The notes below the pieces were generated by a model. That model saw only the letters and a list, made by a program, of their open reading frames with translations. It made no database searches and was not told where the DNA came from. Shown piece after piece: positions 50,553 to 59,924 of a stretch of DNA of 64,000 bases. This DNA comes from Oceanispirochaeta crateris (GTDB taxonomy: Bacteria > Spirochaetota > Spirochaetia > DSM-2461): the NCBI RefSeq assembly GCF_008329965.1, contig NZ_CP036150.1:806001-870000 (forward strand), written 5' to 3'. The position numbers and the translations under genes are program-made. Positions within the stretch are counted from its first letter, which is position 1. Each line of letters opens with the position of its first letter.

Positions 50553-51938
50553 ATGGCCAAGGAAAAGAAATCTAATCAGCTCAGTAACAAGTACGGCGCA
50601 TCTATGGAGAAAATTGTCTCTCTTGCTAAAAGAAGAGGTTTTGTATATCCCTCCAGCGAAATTTACGGGGGATTGTCTGCTACTTGGGATTATGGTCCGC
50701 TGGGTGTGGAATTGAAAAAAAATATACAGGAAATCTGGTGGCGTGAAATGACACGGCTTCAGGATAATATTGTTGGGCTGGATGCCGCAATCATGATGCA
50801 CCCTAAAACATGGGAAGCCTCCGGGCATGTCGAGAATTTCTCAGACCCCCTTGTGGACTGTAAGCAGTGTAAAACACGATTTCGTGAGGATAAACTGTCT
50901 GCCGAAGTCATTGCCAGTAAAAAATGTCCCGAATGTGGGGGAGAACTGACAGAACCTCGTCAGTTCAACCTTATGTTCAGTACTCATTTGGGACCCGTTG
51001 CTGATTCTGGATCTATAGTCTATTTACGACCTGAAACAGCTCAGGGTATCTTTGTGAACTTTAAGAATGTTGTAGATACCAGCCGTGTGCAGATACCCTT
51101 TGGTATCGCCCAGATTGGAAAAGCCTTTAGAAATGAAATAACCACGAAGAATTTCATATTCAGAACCTGTGAGTTCGAACAGATGGAGATGCAGTTCTTT
51201 GTAAAACCCGGTACGGATGACAAATGGTTTGAATACTGGAAAGAACAGAGGATGAATTATTATGTGAATCAGCTGGGAGTTCTCCCAGAGAATCTTCATT
51301 TTCATCAGCATGGTCCCGATGAATTAGCTCACTATGCCAAGGACGCCTATGATGTGGAATATCACTATCCCTTTGGATGGGAAGAGCAGGAAGGTATCCA
51401 TAATAGAACAGACTTTGACCTGGGACGTCATGGAGAGTATTGTGGAAAAGAGATCAATTATTTAGATCCACAAACAAACGAACGCTACATTCCCTACGTT
51501 ATTGAAACCTCAGCTGGACTCACCAGATCCGTTCTGGTTTGCCTCATGGATGCCTACCATGAAGAAACTATCGGAGAAGATAAACAGGGAAAACCCGATG
51601 TCAGAACCGTTCTACACCTGCATCCTAATGTGGCGCCTATTAAGGCTGCTGTACTCCCCCTTGTGAAAAAGGACGGACTCGCCGATCTTGCCAAAGACAT
51701 TCAGAAAGAATTGAATTTGGAATTCAATACTTTCTACGATCAGTCAGGTGCGATCGGCCGTCGTTATCGACGTCAGGATGAAGTTGGTACACCTTTCTGC
51801 ATAACCGTGGATTATGACAGCAAGGACAATCATGATGTGACTATCCGCTTCCGTGATTCAATGGAGCAGATTCGTGTCCCCAGAGAAGGTCTGGCTGCAC
51901 GCCTCAAAGACGAAATGAAGAAATACAAGAGAGTTTAA
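50553..51938 (+). CDS. glyQS: Glycyl-tRNA synthetase, dimeric type
   Basis: 461 residues, the single-chain alpha2 type found in archaea, eukaryotes and some bacteria including spirochaetes, rather than the alpha2beta2 GlyQ/GlyS type. RRGFVYPSSEIYGG, FNLMFST, YLRPETAQGIFVNFKN (motif 1), FRNEITTKNFIFRTCEFEQMEMQFF (motif 2) and ETSAGLTRSVL (motif 3) are diagnostic. A CKQC...CPEC zinc-type pair lies near 97-130. It attaches glycine to tRNA-Gly. tyrS begins 1 nt after its stop. AAGGAAA lies before the ATG. Confidence 0.97.
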   Translation: MAKEKKSNQLSNKYGASMEKIVSLAKRRGFVYPSSEIYGGLSATWDYGPLGVELKKNIQEIWWREMTRLQDNIVGLDAAIMMHPKTWEASGHVENFSDPLVDCKQCKTRFREDKLSAEVIASKKCPECGGELTEPRQFNLMFSTHLGPVADSGSIVYLRPETAQGIFVNFKNVVDTSRVQIPFGIAQIGKAFRNEITTKNFIFRTCEFEQMEMQFFVKPGTDDKWFEYWKEQRMNYYVNQLGVLPENLHFHQHGPDELAHYAKDAYDVEYHYPFGWEEQEGIHNRTDFDLGRHGEYCGKEINYLDPQTNERYIPYVIETSAGLTRSVLVCLMDAYHEETIGEDKQGKPDVRTVLHLHPNVAPIKAAVLPLVKKDGLADLAKDIQKELNLEFNTFYDQSGAIGRRYRRQDEVGTPFCITVDYDSKDNHDVTIRFRDSMEQIRVPREGLAARLKDEMKKYKRV

Positions 51939-51939
51939 T

Positions 51940-53184
51940 ATGAATCAAGCACTTGCCACTCTAAAAGAGAGAGGCTTTTTCAAGCAATGTACAGACGAGG
52001 ATTTACTGAATAAAAAACTGGATGAGGGACCGGTTAAAATTTATGTGGGGGTGGATCCTACGGGGCCATCTATGCATATCGGTCATACCATTCCTCTCTT
52101 TGCTATGCATCATCTTCAAGAAGCAGGACATAACCCCATTATCCTCGTAGGGGGAGGCACCGCTAGGATCGGAGATCCGTCGGGTAAAACCGATATGCGT
52201 AAAATGCTTACCATTGATCAGATCAAGGATAATGCAGAGAAACTGAAGAAGCAGATAGCCCAGTTTATTAAGTTTGATGATGGTTCCTCCAAGCTGGTAG
52301 ACAATGCAGACTGGTTATCTTCTTTGAACTATATCGATTTTCTTCGAGATATTGGCCGTCATTTTTCAGTCAATAGAATGCTGACCTTTGAAGCCTATAA
52401 AAAGAGACTGGAAAAGGGGCTTTCTTTTATTGAGTTTAATTATCAACTCCTGCAATCCTATGACTTTCTGGAACTCTACCGCAGAGAGAACTGTATCCTC
52501 CAGATTGGAGGGGATGACCAATGGGGAAATATCGTAGCCGGTATGGAGCTCATCCGCCGCATGGAAGGTGGTGAAGCTCTTGGACTGACCTTTCCTCTGG
52601 TTACCCGTTCAGATGGCAAAAAAATGGGTAAAACTGAAAAAGGTGCTCTTTTTCTGGATCCCGAAATGACCTCTATTTATGACTTTTTCCAGTATTGGAG
52701 GAATGTAGCCGATGCAGATGTTGAAAAATTCCTACTTCTGTTTACTTTTCTTCCTGTAGATGAGTGTAAGCGCTTAGGATCTTACAAGGATCAGAAAATA
52801 AATGAAGCCAAGGAAATCCTAGCCTTTGAATTGACAAAAATTATTCATGGCGAGGAAGAGGCCACTAAGGCTTTAGAGGGGGCAAGGGCGGCCTTCAGCG
52901 CAGGTAAATCTCAGGATAAATCGGGAATGCCCACCGCCGATATATCTGCCTCAGAACTCGAACAGGGCATCAACATCCTTGATCTATATGTCACTTCCGG
53001 ACTCAGTAGTTCCAAGAGTGAAGCCCGGCGTCTGGTCAGTCAGAATGGCGCGGCCGTCAATGGTGAAAAAGTAAGCGATGTAGATACTCTGATCAACTCT
53101 TCCTTCATCGTGGAAGAAGATGGAGAAAAAGAAGTGATCCTGAAGGCCGGAAAGAAACGATTTTTCAGATTTGTGGTCAAATAA
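51940..53184 (+). CDS. tyrS: Tyrosyl-tRNA synthetase
   Basis: 414 residues, class I. HIGH motif in SMHIGHTIPLF near residues 45-50, LLQSYDFLEL, GGDDQWGNIVAGMEL, and the KMSKS-equivalent GKKMGKTE near 225-232. A C-terminal S4 RNA-binding domain follows (about 345-410). The gene starts 1 nt after glyQS, so it shares its mRNA and the terminator at 53206. Confidence 0.97.
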   Translation: MNQALATLKERGFFKQCTDEDLLNKKLDEGPVKIYVGVDPTGPSMHIGHTIPLFAMHHLQEAGHNPIILVGGGTARIGDPSGKTDMRKMLTIDQIKDNAEKLKKQIAQFIKFDDGSSKLVDNADWLSSLNYIDFLRDIGRHFSVNRMLTFEAYKKRLEKGLSFIEFNYQLLQSYDFLELYRRENCILQIGGDDQWGNIVAGMELIRRMEGGEALGLTFPLVTRSDGKKMGKTEKGALFLDPEMTSIYDFFQYWRNVADADVEKFLLLFTFLPVDECKRLGSYKDQKINEAKEILAFELTKIIHGEEEATKALEGARAAFSAGKSQDKSGMPTADISASELEQGINILDLYVTSGLSSSKSEARRLVSQNGAAVNGEKVSDVDTLINSSFIVEEDGEKEVILKAGKKRFFRFVVK

Positions 53185-53205
53185 CTCTGTTTATGCTGCT
53201 ACTAC

Positions 53206-53230
53206 ACCCGTCCCCGAGGACGGGTTTTTT
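53206..53230 (+). terminator. Terminator after tyrS
   Basis: ACCCGTCC/GGACGGGT with a CCGA loop and six T. Confidence 0.9.
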
Positions 53231-53240
53231 ATACCCTTTT

Positions 53241-53891
53241 TCAGGGGTTGGTATTTTCCATTGTTGCTTTTAAGTGTTTCAGGGCTGGTTTGAGGGGATG
53301 ATCTTCATCAAGATATTGGGAATAACGCTGAACAAGCCTGGTCGCCTCTTCGTTGAAACCAAAACTAGAATAGATTCTTGCCAGTTCAAGAGGTATCACC
53401 ACCTGTCTTTCCATTTCAGCCACTGCAGAAAGAAGAAGGGAGTATCCCTGCTGGACATCGTCTTCTAAGAATCGGCACTGTGCCATCTGATAGAGCAGCA
53501 TAGGATCGTGAGATGATAGGGCAAGTGCGGTATCCAAAAGTGGGATAGCATCCGCTGTGCGTCCATTATGGATGAAGTAAGATGCCATACACTTCATACT
53601 GTCAATGTCCATCTCATCTTCTTTCTCCAGCTTCTTCCACAGTTCAACGGCCTTCTGATCATTCCCATTATAAAACAGACAGTTGGCGTAACTTCTCGTA
53701 TTTTCATGAAAATCTGGATAATCAGAATAGATCTTGCTAAATACGGCTTCTGCTTCAGACAATGCTCCGTTGTAATAAGACTGCATGGCTTTGGCATAAT
53801 CTGTATAGGTCTGTTTGTCTGGGGATTTTTGGCAAGAGAAGGATAAGCTGAGAATGAGGAGAGCCTGGAGGGTTCCAACAGAGAAATGCAT
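53241..53891 (-). CDS. TPR-like lipoprotein
   Basis: 216 residues. The signal peptide ends LLILSLSFSC, a spirochaete-type lipobox. The mature protein has TPR-like helix pairs (AMQSYYNGALSEAEAVFSKIYS, TADAIPLLDTALALSSHDPM, VELWKKLEKEDEMD). Anchored in an envelope membrane; role unknown. It is 59 nt downstream of maf and likely ends that operon. Spacing from GAGG to the ATG is only 2 nt, so the start could lie a few codons later. Confidence 0.8.
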   Translation of the reverse strand: MHFSVGTLQALLILSLSFSCQKSPDKQTYTDYAKAMQSYYNGALSEAEAVFSKIYSDYPDFHENTRSYANCLFYNGNDQKAVELWKKLEKEDEMDIDSMKCMASYFIHNGRTADAIPLLDTALALSSHDPMLLYQMAQCRFLEDDVQQGYSLLLSAVAEMERQVVIPLELARIYSSFGFNEEATRLVQRYSQYLDEDHPLKPALKHLKATMENTNP

Positions 53892-53950
53892 ATCCTCTTT
53901 AACAGAACTGTCTGCCTTGGAAATTCAGAGAGCAAACAAAGGAATCTGAC

Positions 53951-55753
53951 TTAGGTCTTTTCTCCAAAATCAATGGTGAGAATCATGTCCTTGTGAAAAG
54001 ATAAGCTGGCGTTTAAGCGGGTATAAAGATCGAGGGATCGGCTGAGTATTTTTTCTTTAGAAAGTTCCTGATTAGAACCCGTAAACAGATCCTCGAGGAT
54101 CGGTGCCAGGATAAACCCTGCCATCTCTCGGCTTTCCCTGTTTAAAATGGCCTGATCTATTTGGTTCAGCTTCTCAAGATTTTCAGGTTCTATCCCCGTC
54201 TGTAGTACCTGTTCCGAAATCTTGACACCCTGTTTTGTGAGGTTTATGAGATCATCCAGTTCTTCCAGAAGCTTGTTGTAGGACTGGATGAGAAGGTCCT
54301 TGGGTACTTCGCATTGTATCAGGCGGATCTCTCCCAGAATCCTATCTATCTTATTTTCTCTGATTTCTGGAAGTGTCAGGAGATGATGGGGATCTTCCCA
54401 GTCCATTCCTTCCAGGGCTATGCCCCGGGGTGACAGCTGACTGGTTTTTATATTTTGATTCAATTTCATCTGTTCCTGGAACCAGTGGATATAAATCTTC
54501 ATCCTCTGATCCGTGAGAACAGGTTCATCCCTATGATTTTTTCCTAAATAGGGGTTTCCCCCCATGAGAGCCAGCCAGCTTGAAGTCTCGACAGGAATTT
54601 TTCTATGGCTGAATCCATGTAATCTCTCTTCGAAAGTACTGCCTCTATAATGAGTCTCGCCGTCAGGAAATGAGAGATCAAGCCCGGCACAGTAGATCTT
54701 GGAGATCCCTGAAAACCGTAAAAAATCCCAGGCTGCCGTAGAAACAGAGCCCCCGGATTTGAGTTTCCCCTTGATTTCAGTTCTGGATTCAAAGAATTGT
54801 CCCAAAGGAAAGGGGGTGGAACAAAAAAAGATGGTTCCTTTAAAGGCTCTCAGTGGTGCCGGATATGTAGAGACATCACTGATCAAAATCGTGTGAGCCG
54901 TTATACAACGATCCAGGTGTCTTGAATTCCAGTACTGAGGATCTGTCAGAATCAAAAAATCCGGTTCAATACCCACTCTTAAGCAGGCTTTGAGGGCCGT
55001 ATCTACACAGACCAGAAGAAAACGTTTTCTGATTTCTCCTAGAAGGGGTAGAACTTCTTCCAGTGTCGGACCAGCTGCCAGGAGTAGGGCTGGAACGCCT
55101 AAAAAACGGCCTTTCAAGGTCCGGATTCCGGGAACTTTTGACGTCATTGGAAGGTTTCTGCAAATATTACTGACCCATAAACGGCTGAATTTATCCAGAG
55201 TATTGGCATTAATTTCCTTCCTGGATAGGTATTCATTGACAATCTTCTCACAGCTTTCAAAATATTTGCGGTTGTTTTCAACGGCAGATCTGAGCATACA
55301 GATTTGAATATTTTTATGGGGCTTTCCATCCAGAAGAGCCGGGATGGAATCTGGAGATGCACCCAGGGCCAGTGAAAAGCCGGGGCTTTTGAAGATCTCT
55401 GTGAAATCTCTGAGGGTCAGTGCCGTTTTGAATAGAGTTACATCCGGTTCGACCACGGCAAAGGGTGTATTTCGGTGCTTTTTGATAAAAGATTCAAGAT
55501 GGTAAGCCAGGCCAAACCCGTAAAAGAGACAGAATGGGCATGCTTCGGGAATACTCTTGAGGATGAGGCGCTCTGCCTCCCTAATGGGGGCGCGTGTGGA
55601 GTGAAGCCAGATTCCCCCCAGGCGGCGAAAACTTATCTGACCATCATTGGTCACAACAGTTTCTATCTCCTGAGCTACAGGAACATCCAGTTTTTTAAGA
55701 ATAGAAGGAAAGAGAGACGAGAGTATTTCCAGATTTTTTTGGTAAAAGCTCAT
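53951..55753 (-). CDS. Motility accessory factor family protein (Maf, DUF115)
   Basis: 600 residues, cytoplasmic. The DUF115 core is clear: VPALLLAAGPTLEEVLPLL, LLVCVDTALKACLRVGIEPDFLILTDPQYWN, KLKSGGSVSTAAWDFLRFSG and IYCAGLDLSFPDGETHYRGS. Maf proteins, related to MptE and sialic-acid-type transferases, are needed for flagellin glycosylation in several bacteria. The C-terminal ~150 residues are helical. Its ATG overlaps the ftsI stop (ATGA), so it is coupled to cell-wall genes. Donor sugar unknown; no nonulosonate genes in the window. Confidence 0.88.
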   Translation of the reverse strand: MSFYQKNLEILSSLFPSILKKLDVPVAQEIETVVTNDGQISFRRLGGIWLHSTRAPIREAERLILKSIPEACPFCLFYGFGLAYHLESFIKKHRNTPFAVVEPDVTLFKTALTLRDFTEIFKSPGFSLALGASPDSIPALLDGKPHKNIQICMLRSAVENNRKYFESCEKIVNEYLSRKEINANTLDKFSRLWVSNICRNLPMTSKVPGIRTLKGRFLGVPALLLAAGPTLEEVLPLLGEIRKRFLLVCVDTALKACLRVGIEPDFLILTDPQYWNSRHLDRCITAHTILISDVSTYPAPLRAFKGTIFFCSTPFPLGQFFESRTEIKGKLKSGGSVSTAAWDFLRFSGISKIYCAGLDLSFPDGETHYRGSTFEERLHGFSHRKIPVETSSWLALMGGNPYLGKNHRDEPVLTDQRMKIYIHWFQEQMKLNQNIKTSQLSPRGIALEGMDWEDPHHLLTLPEIRENKIDRILGEIRLIQCEVPKDLLIQSYNKLLEELDDLINLTKQGVKISEQVLQTGIEPENLEKLNQIDQAILNRESREMAGFILAPILEDLFTGSNQELSKEKILSRSLDLYTRLNASLSFHKDMILTIDFGEKT

Positions 55754-57633
55754 TTAAATTCCAAGAACATTTTGGTCGATTCATCGATGATCTCTCCTGC
55801 AGGTGGAAACTGAAAGACAACCCAACCTTCCCCTTTTATACTGACAGGAATGCTGCTTCCCTCAAGGGCTGCCATGACTTCTCGCTTGGATAAGCCTGAA
55901 AAGTCAGGAAGTTCTGTTCCTATTTCAATTTGTTGTGGTTTTGTGAGACGAATCTTTCCGTCATGGGTCAAAACAGTATTCCCCTGAATTGGTATCCCAT
56001 AGTAGGGGGAGAGACTTTCGGCAAGTTCTTTAACGATGGGAGAGGCTATTCTACCCCCGTAAATGCTCTGTCCTTTGGGAAATTGCAGGATGACATATAC
56101 AATAAGTTTTGGATCTTCTGTTGGAAACAGAGCTAGAACTGAAGACATATAATCTGTATCCGAATAGGTTCCTGTTTCCGGATTAATCCGCTGGGCAGTT
56201 CCCGATTTTCCTGAAATCCTCAACCCCGGTACCTGGGCTCTTCTGACCGTACCTTCCGGGGATGAGACAACCTGCTCCATCATAAGGAGAATGCTCTCTG
56301 CCACTTCCGGAGACAGCACCTCTCTGACGGCTTCTCTTTCGTATTCTTTTACAATCTCACCCGAAGGGGAGACGACTTTTTTGACTATTCTTGGTTTTAA
56401 CAACTCTCCGCCGTTGGCAAAAACCGTTGCGGCCGTAATCATTTGCATGGCAGATACACCAATTTCCTGACCTATCGCCATGGTCGGTTTTGACCGGACA
56501 GACCATCTGGAAGGATCAGTGAGTATCCCATTGGATTCTCCCGGAAGAGGTATGCCTGTCTTGCCGCCAAACCCAAAGTTTTTAAGCATATTGTAATATT
56601 CTTTCTGTTCTACGGTGTCAGAGGCCAGGGCAGTTCCCACATTGCTTGAATGAATCAGGATATTCGTCGTATCCAGTACGCCATAATTCCCCAGATCTGT
56701 AATGGGAGGAATCTTATACTTCTGAAAAATTTCAGGATTATATCCACCTCTTGTATCAAACTGATCGTCAGGTCTGATGCCTCCAAGCTGCATAAAGCTG
56801 GCCAGAGAAAATATTTTCATGACCGATCCCGGTTCATAAGTGAGTGTAACAGGAAGATTATTTCTCTGAGCAGCTGTGTATTTTGAAAAATTATTGGGAT
56901 CAAAGGAGGGGAGGGACACAAAACTGTAAAACTCCCCTGTTTCGGCACCCATGACGAGGATCATCAGCCCTTCGGGTTTATGCTCCTCCATGGCCCTATG
57001 GGCTATTTGTTCGGTTATATACTGAGTGTTGAGGTCTATGGTCAGAAAAATATCATTGCCATATAAAATTTCATCTTTGTTTGTACTGATTTCTGGAGGT
57101 GCCAGAACCTGGTTGAAAGTGTATTCAATTCCATCCAGGCCAATGTTGTCGGTTCCAACATAACCAACAATATGTGATGCCAGATCCTTTTCTGGATAAC
57201 TGCGGCCCTGTTCCGGTTCCAGACGGATTCCAGGGAGTGATCCGGACTGGATCATTTCATTCACAAGCTTCGATTCTGTCGGAGATATTTGTCTTTTTAT
57301 ATAGAGAAATCCCTGACGGGAGGAATCATTAAATCGGTATAAAAGTTCCTCTTTGTCCAGTGATAGAGCATCCGCTAGGAGAGAGGCCGTTTTCTCACTG
57401 TCTTTGATTTCCGGTAGCCAGGCTGTGACGGAATCAAGTCTCGTCTGGATGGCCATGAGTTTTCCATTCCTGTCATAAATCTCTCCCCGCTGTAGCTCTG
57501 GAAATACTGGAGTATCCAGAGGATTATGAGGTGCGCTTACAAGCATGATTCTTGCATATTGAACCACAAGGATCATTGTGAAAGACAGAAGTATGATAAG
57601 AAATAAGCGGAAGCGCTTGTTTGTGGTATTCAC
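55750..57633 (-). CDS. ftsI: Penicillin-binding protein 2/FtsI-type transpeptidase with PASTA domain
   Basis: 627 residues starting at GTG 57633, overlapping the lepB stop (GTGA). An N-terminal signal anchor is followed by a dimerisation domain (residues 40-220, RGEIYDRNGKLMAIQ) and the transpeptidase: SxxK in EPGSVMKIF near 266, SxN in SSNVG near 326, KSGT in SGKSGTAQRI near 478. A single PASTA domain (about 560-627, ELPDFSGLSKREVMAAL) ends the protein, as in some spirochaete and Gram-positive FtsI/Spo-type proteins. It cross-links septal peptidoglycan. A function other than division (for example PBP2-like) cannot be excluded. Other division genes are not adjacent. Confidence 0.9.
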   Translation of the reverse strand: MNTTNKRFRLFLIILLSFTMILVVQYARIMLVSAPHNPLDTPVFPELQRGEIYDRNGKLMAIQTRLDSVTAWLPEIKDSEKTASLLADALSLDKEELLYRFNDSSRQGFLYIKRQISPTESKLVNEMIQSGSLPGIRLEPEQGRSYPEKDLASHIVGYVGTDNIGLDGIEYTFNQVLAPPEISTNKDEILYGNDIFLTIDLNTQYITEQIAHRAMEEHKPEGLMILVMGAETGEFYSFVSLPSFDPNNFSKYTAAQRNNLPVTLTYEPGSVMKIFSLASFMQLGGIRPDDQFDTRGGYNPEIFQKYKIPPITDLGNYGVLDTTNILIHSSNVGTALASDTVEQKEYYNMLKNFGFGGKTGIPLPGESNGILTDPSRWSVRSKPTMAIGQEIGVSAMQMITAATVFANGGELLKPRIVKKVVSPSGEIVKEYEREAVREVLSPEVAESILLMMEQVVSSPEGTVRRAQVPGLRISGKSGTAQRINPETGTYSDTDYMSSVLALFPTEDPKLIVYVILQFPKGQSIYGGRIASPIVKELAESLSPYYGIPIQGNTVLTHDGKIRLTKPQQIEIGTELPDFSGLSKREVMAALEGSSIPVSIKGEGWVVFQFPPAGEIIDESTKMFLEFK

Positions 57634-58133
57634 CTGTGATTAATTCCACCAAAGACGTTTATAACTTTTCCCCTTATAGAATCCATTGAGATACAGCCAT
57701 AATCCCTTGAGTCTACGGAATGATAGGGATTGTCACCCAGAACCAGAACTGTATTCTCTGGAACAATCTTAATATCACTCAGAAGATCCTTTTGTCTGGA
57801 TGTAAGAAAATATCTTTCATCCCCAATGAGAAGCCAACCCGTTGAATCAATCAAAATTGGTTCTCCAGGTAGAAGTCTGCACCGTTTAACAACCAGTTTA
57901 TGATCATAGGGATTCTTAAAGACTACTATATCTTCAACAGAAGGTTTTGTCATGTTTAGAAAAGGAATCCGGTAGGCAAATTTGCTCACCAATATGGTCT
58001 GACCATGATGAATTCCGGGTTCCATTGATATTTCCTGCACCTGCAGAATATCGAAACAGGAGAACCATAGAACAGCCGCTGCCATGACCGCGGCTGCTAT
58101 CCCTCCGTAGTAAACAATAGTTTTGTGAATCAT
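57630..58133 (-). CDS. lepB: Signal peptidase I
   Basis: 167 residues, one N-terminal transmembrane helix. The Ser-Lys dyad is seen as QEISMEPG (Ser36) and KLVVKRCRLLPGEP (Lys83), with box E GDNPYHSVDSRDYG. It removes signal peptides on the outer face of the cytoplasmic membrane. It is compact, resembling Gram-positive-type SipS enzymes. The first gene of the lepB-ftsI-maf run. Spirochaetes often have more than one signal peptidase I; this may be a secondary one. Confidence 0.92.
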   Translation of the reverse strand: MIHKTIVYYGGIAAAVMAAAVLWFSCFDILQVQEISMEPGIHHGQTILVSKFAYRIPFLNMTKPSVEDIVVFKNPYDHKLVVKRCRLLPGEPILIDSTGWLLIGDERYFLTSRQKDLLSDIKIVPENTVLVLGDNPYHSVDSRDYGCISMDSIRGKVINVFGGINHR

Positions 58134-58191
58134 ATCTCAACTTATATTAATATACCCCTCCTGTTTTGTCGATATATGCGAGTAGAGAATT

Positions 58192-59286
58192 ATGATTGTG
58201 ACAGCCAACAGGCAGGACATTGAAGTGTCCCAGCTGAAAAAAAAGAACCATAAAAGAACTCAGGCCTCATTTGAAGGATTTACACGACTTTCTACAGGAA
58301 AGAGTTCTGAATCCTCATTATTTACAGGGATCAGTCCCTTTATGACTGTATTCCTCTTTTCTCTGTGTTTTTTCTTTTTCATCCTTGGAACTGAGATTCC
58401 CTATAAGCATACTTTTTACTATGGCAATCTGCGGAACCTCAGTCTTCCAGGTGAAACTCTTCTCTCACAAGTCGAAATTAAAACCTTGAAGGCCGAGGCG
58501 GCTGTCACTCTTCCTTACATGGCTGATGAAAAAAATATGATCCTATGGGATGTACCGAATCGGAAATATAGAATGACTGATTCAGATAGGCTTTCTTCAC
58601 TGAGTCAAAGATACTCAATCAGTATCAGTACAATCATCAGTTTTAATAAACTTGAAAACATTCGCCATGTTAGGGAAGGGGATCTCCTAATCCTGCCGGA
58701 AATTGATGGAATATTGTATACAGTCAAAAAAGGAGATTCGCTTGAGTCTCTGATAAAAGAGTATGATCTTGATAGGAGCCTTCTTGTGAGGTATAACCCA
58801 TTCATCCCCTTGGAGAATGGGTTGTTAAGGGTAGAGACCGATCAGGAATTATTTCTGCCTCAAGTTTCGTTGGATGAAAATGAGATTAGAAGTAAAACAG
58901 GTCAGCTTTATGTTTTTCCTATCAAGGGTAGAATCCTAAAACCCTTTGGTGAATACAGAGATTCGGTGACCCAAATAGAAACATTTCATAACGGTATAGA
59001 TATATTGGGAAATATCGGTGATCCCGTAAAAGCCTCTTTTGGTGGAACTGTTATCTCTGCCGGATTTAATAATTCCTATGGTAATTTTATAGTGCTGGAC
59101 CACAGGAACGGATATAAAAGTCTCTATGCTCATTTGAGTGTTATTTCAGTACAAAGAAATGATAAAGTCTTACAGGGTGAAATGATAGGGGAGGTGGGCA
59201 AAACTGGTTATGCTCCAACTGCCCATCTTCATTTTTCCTTGTTTAAAGAGAAGAAAAGTGTTGATCCAATGGACTATCTACATTAG
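58192..59286 (+). CDS. LysM- and M23-domain peptidoglycan peptidase
   Basis: 364 residues. A signal anchor lies around 50-68 (MTVFLFSLCFFFFILGTEI), two LysM-like modules at about 137-165 and 178-208 (LSSLSQRYSISISTIISFN, YTVKKGDSLESLIKEYDL), and a C-terminal LytM domain: HNGIDILGNIGDPVKASF (first His/Asp ligands), YAHLSV and HLHFSLF. It should be periplasmic and cleave peptidoglycan cross-links. The start follows GAGTAGAGAAT, a weak site. Divergent from lepB. Confidence 0.93.
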   Translation: MIVTANRQDIEVSQLKKKNHKRTQASFEGFTRLSTGKSSESSLFTGISPFMTVFLFSLCFFFFILGTEIPYKHTFYYGNLRNLSLPGETLLSQVEIKTLKAEAAVTLPYMADEKNMILWDVPNRKYRMTDSDRLSSLSQRYSISISTIISFNKLENIRHVREGDLLILPEIDGILYTVKKGDSLESLIKEYDLDRSLLVRYNPFIPLENGLLRVETDQELFLPQVSLDENEIRSKTGQLYVFPIKGRILKPFGEYRDSVTQIETFHNGIDILGNIGDPVKASFGGTVISAGFNNSYGNFIVLDHRNGYKSLYAHLSVISVQRNDKVLQGEMIGEVGKTGYAPTAHLHFSLFKEKKSVDPMDYLH

Positions 59287-59309
59287 TATAAATTTGGTTC
59301 TTTCACCAC

Positions 59310-59329
59310 TTATCCACAGGTTATCCACT
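59310..59329 (+). promoter_or_regulatory. Tandem DnaA-box-like sites
   Basis: TTATCCACA (59310-59318) is a perfect strong DnaA box; TTATCCACT (59321-59329) matches 8 of 9. They are in direct orientation 11 nt apart and lie just before the small peptide's ribosome-binding site. Confidence 0.55.
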
Positions 59330-59346
59330 TCAGGAGGTTCTTGTTC

Positions 59347-59478
59347 ATGAGAAAATTGGTCTTCTTTATCATAGCCCTTATGGCTTTGTTTAATCTAATC
59401 AGAGCTTTTGCTACTTATAGCAATCAGACCATCCCTATGGAAACTATGGACGTTCTTCAGGAAGATCCTGAAAACTGA
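59347..59478 (+). CDS. Small exported peptide (43 aa)
   Basis: An open frame of 43 codons preceded by CAGGAGG 9 nt upstream. It starts with a near-perfect signal peptide (MRKLVFFIIALMALFNLI, RAFA cleavage-like), leaving a mature peptide of about 21 residues, TYSNQTIPMETMDVLQEDPE, acidic and without Cys. It may be processed and secreted or be a membrane microprotein. No family can be named. Its 5' region holds two DnaA boxes. Nearby genes are an M23 peptidase (upstream) and a VOC protein (convergent). Confidence 0.65.
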   Translation: MRKLVFFIIALMALFNLIRAFATYSNQTIPMETMDVLQEDPEN

Positions 59479-59555
59479 TCCCCGTTAATTTAAAAAAGAT
59501 TATTCATAGAAGTTTTGCGAGAGCATTTTTTTATATCTTAATATTTCTGTAATGA

Positions 59556-59924
59556 CTACTTATTGGAGTGCAATCCTATCCGATTGCCTTCGGTGTCTAC
59601 GATTTGAGCAAAAAATCCAAAATCTCCAATATCAGTTTTGGGCAGGAGTATTTTACCACCCTCTTTTTCGGCAAGTTTTAATTCATTTGAGATATCTTCA
59701 CATGAAAAGTAAATAACGCTCCCGTCGGTAGTGGGTTTATTTTGTTCACTTGACTCCACTAAAGATCCTGATGATCCGACTCCTTCTGGATCACCAAAAA
59801 TATACATTTTACTCCAAGGCATCTCTATCAATTGAGTTTTAAGATTAAAGACTTTCTTGTAAAATGCGTTTGCTCTTTCTATGTCTGTAGTGGGAATTTC
59901 AAACCAATGGACTGGATTCATCAT
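59556..59924 (-). CDS. VOC-superfamily (glyoxalase-like) protein
   Basis: 122 residues, two beta-alpha-beta-beta-beta modules: NPVHWFEIPTTDIERANAFYKKVFNL and GFFAQIVDTEGNRIGLHSNK. Putative metal ligands are the N-terminal His and the C-terminal Glu/His region. This subgroup often includes short proteins of unknown substrate. Monocistronic. No partner in context. Confidence 0.88.
   Translation of the reverse strand: MMNPVHWFEIPTTDIERANAFYKKVFNLKTQLIEMPWSKMYIFGDPEGVGSSGSLVESSEQNKPTTDGSVIYFSCEDISNELKLAEKEGGKILLPKTDIGDFGFFAQIVDTEGNRIGLHSNK

Noticed and set aside
58148-58175. Possible sigma-28 promoter (TAAT-N16-GTCGATAT) before the LysM/M23 gene
   Set aside because: Spacer is one base too long and the -35 is weak; not strong enough without expression data.
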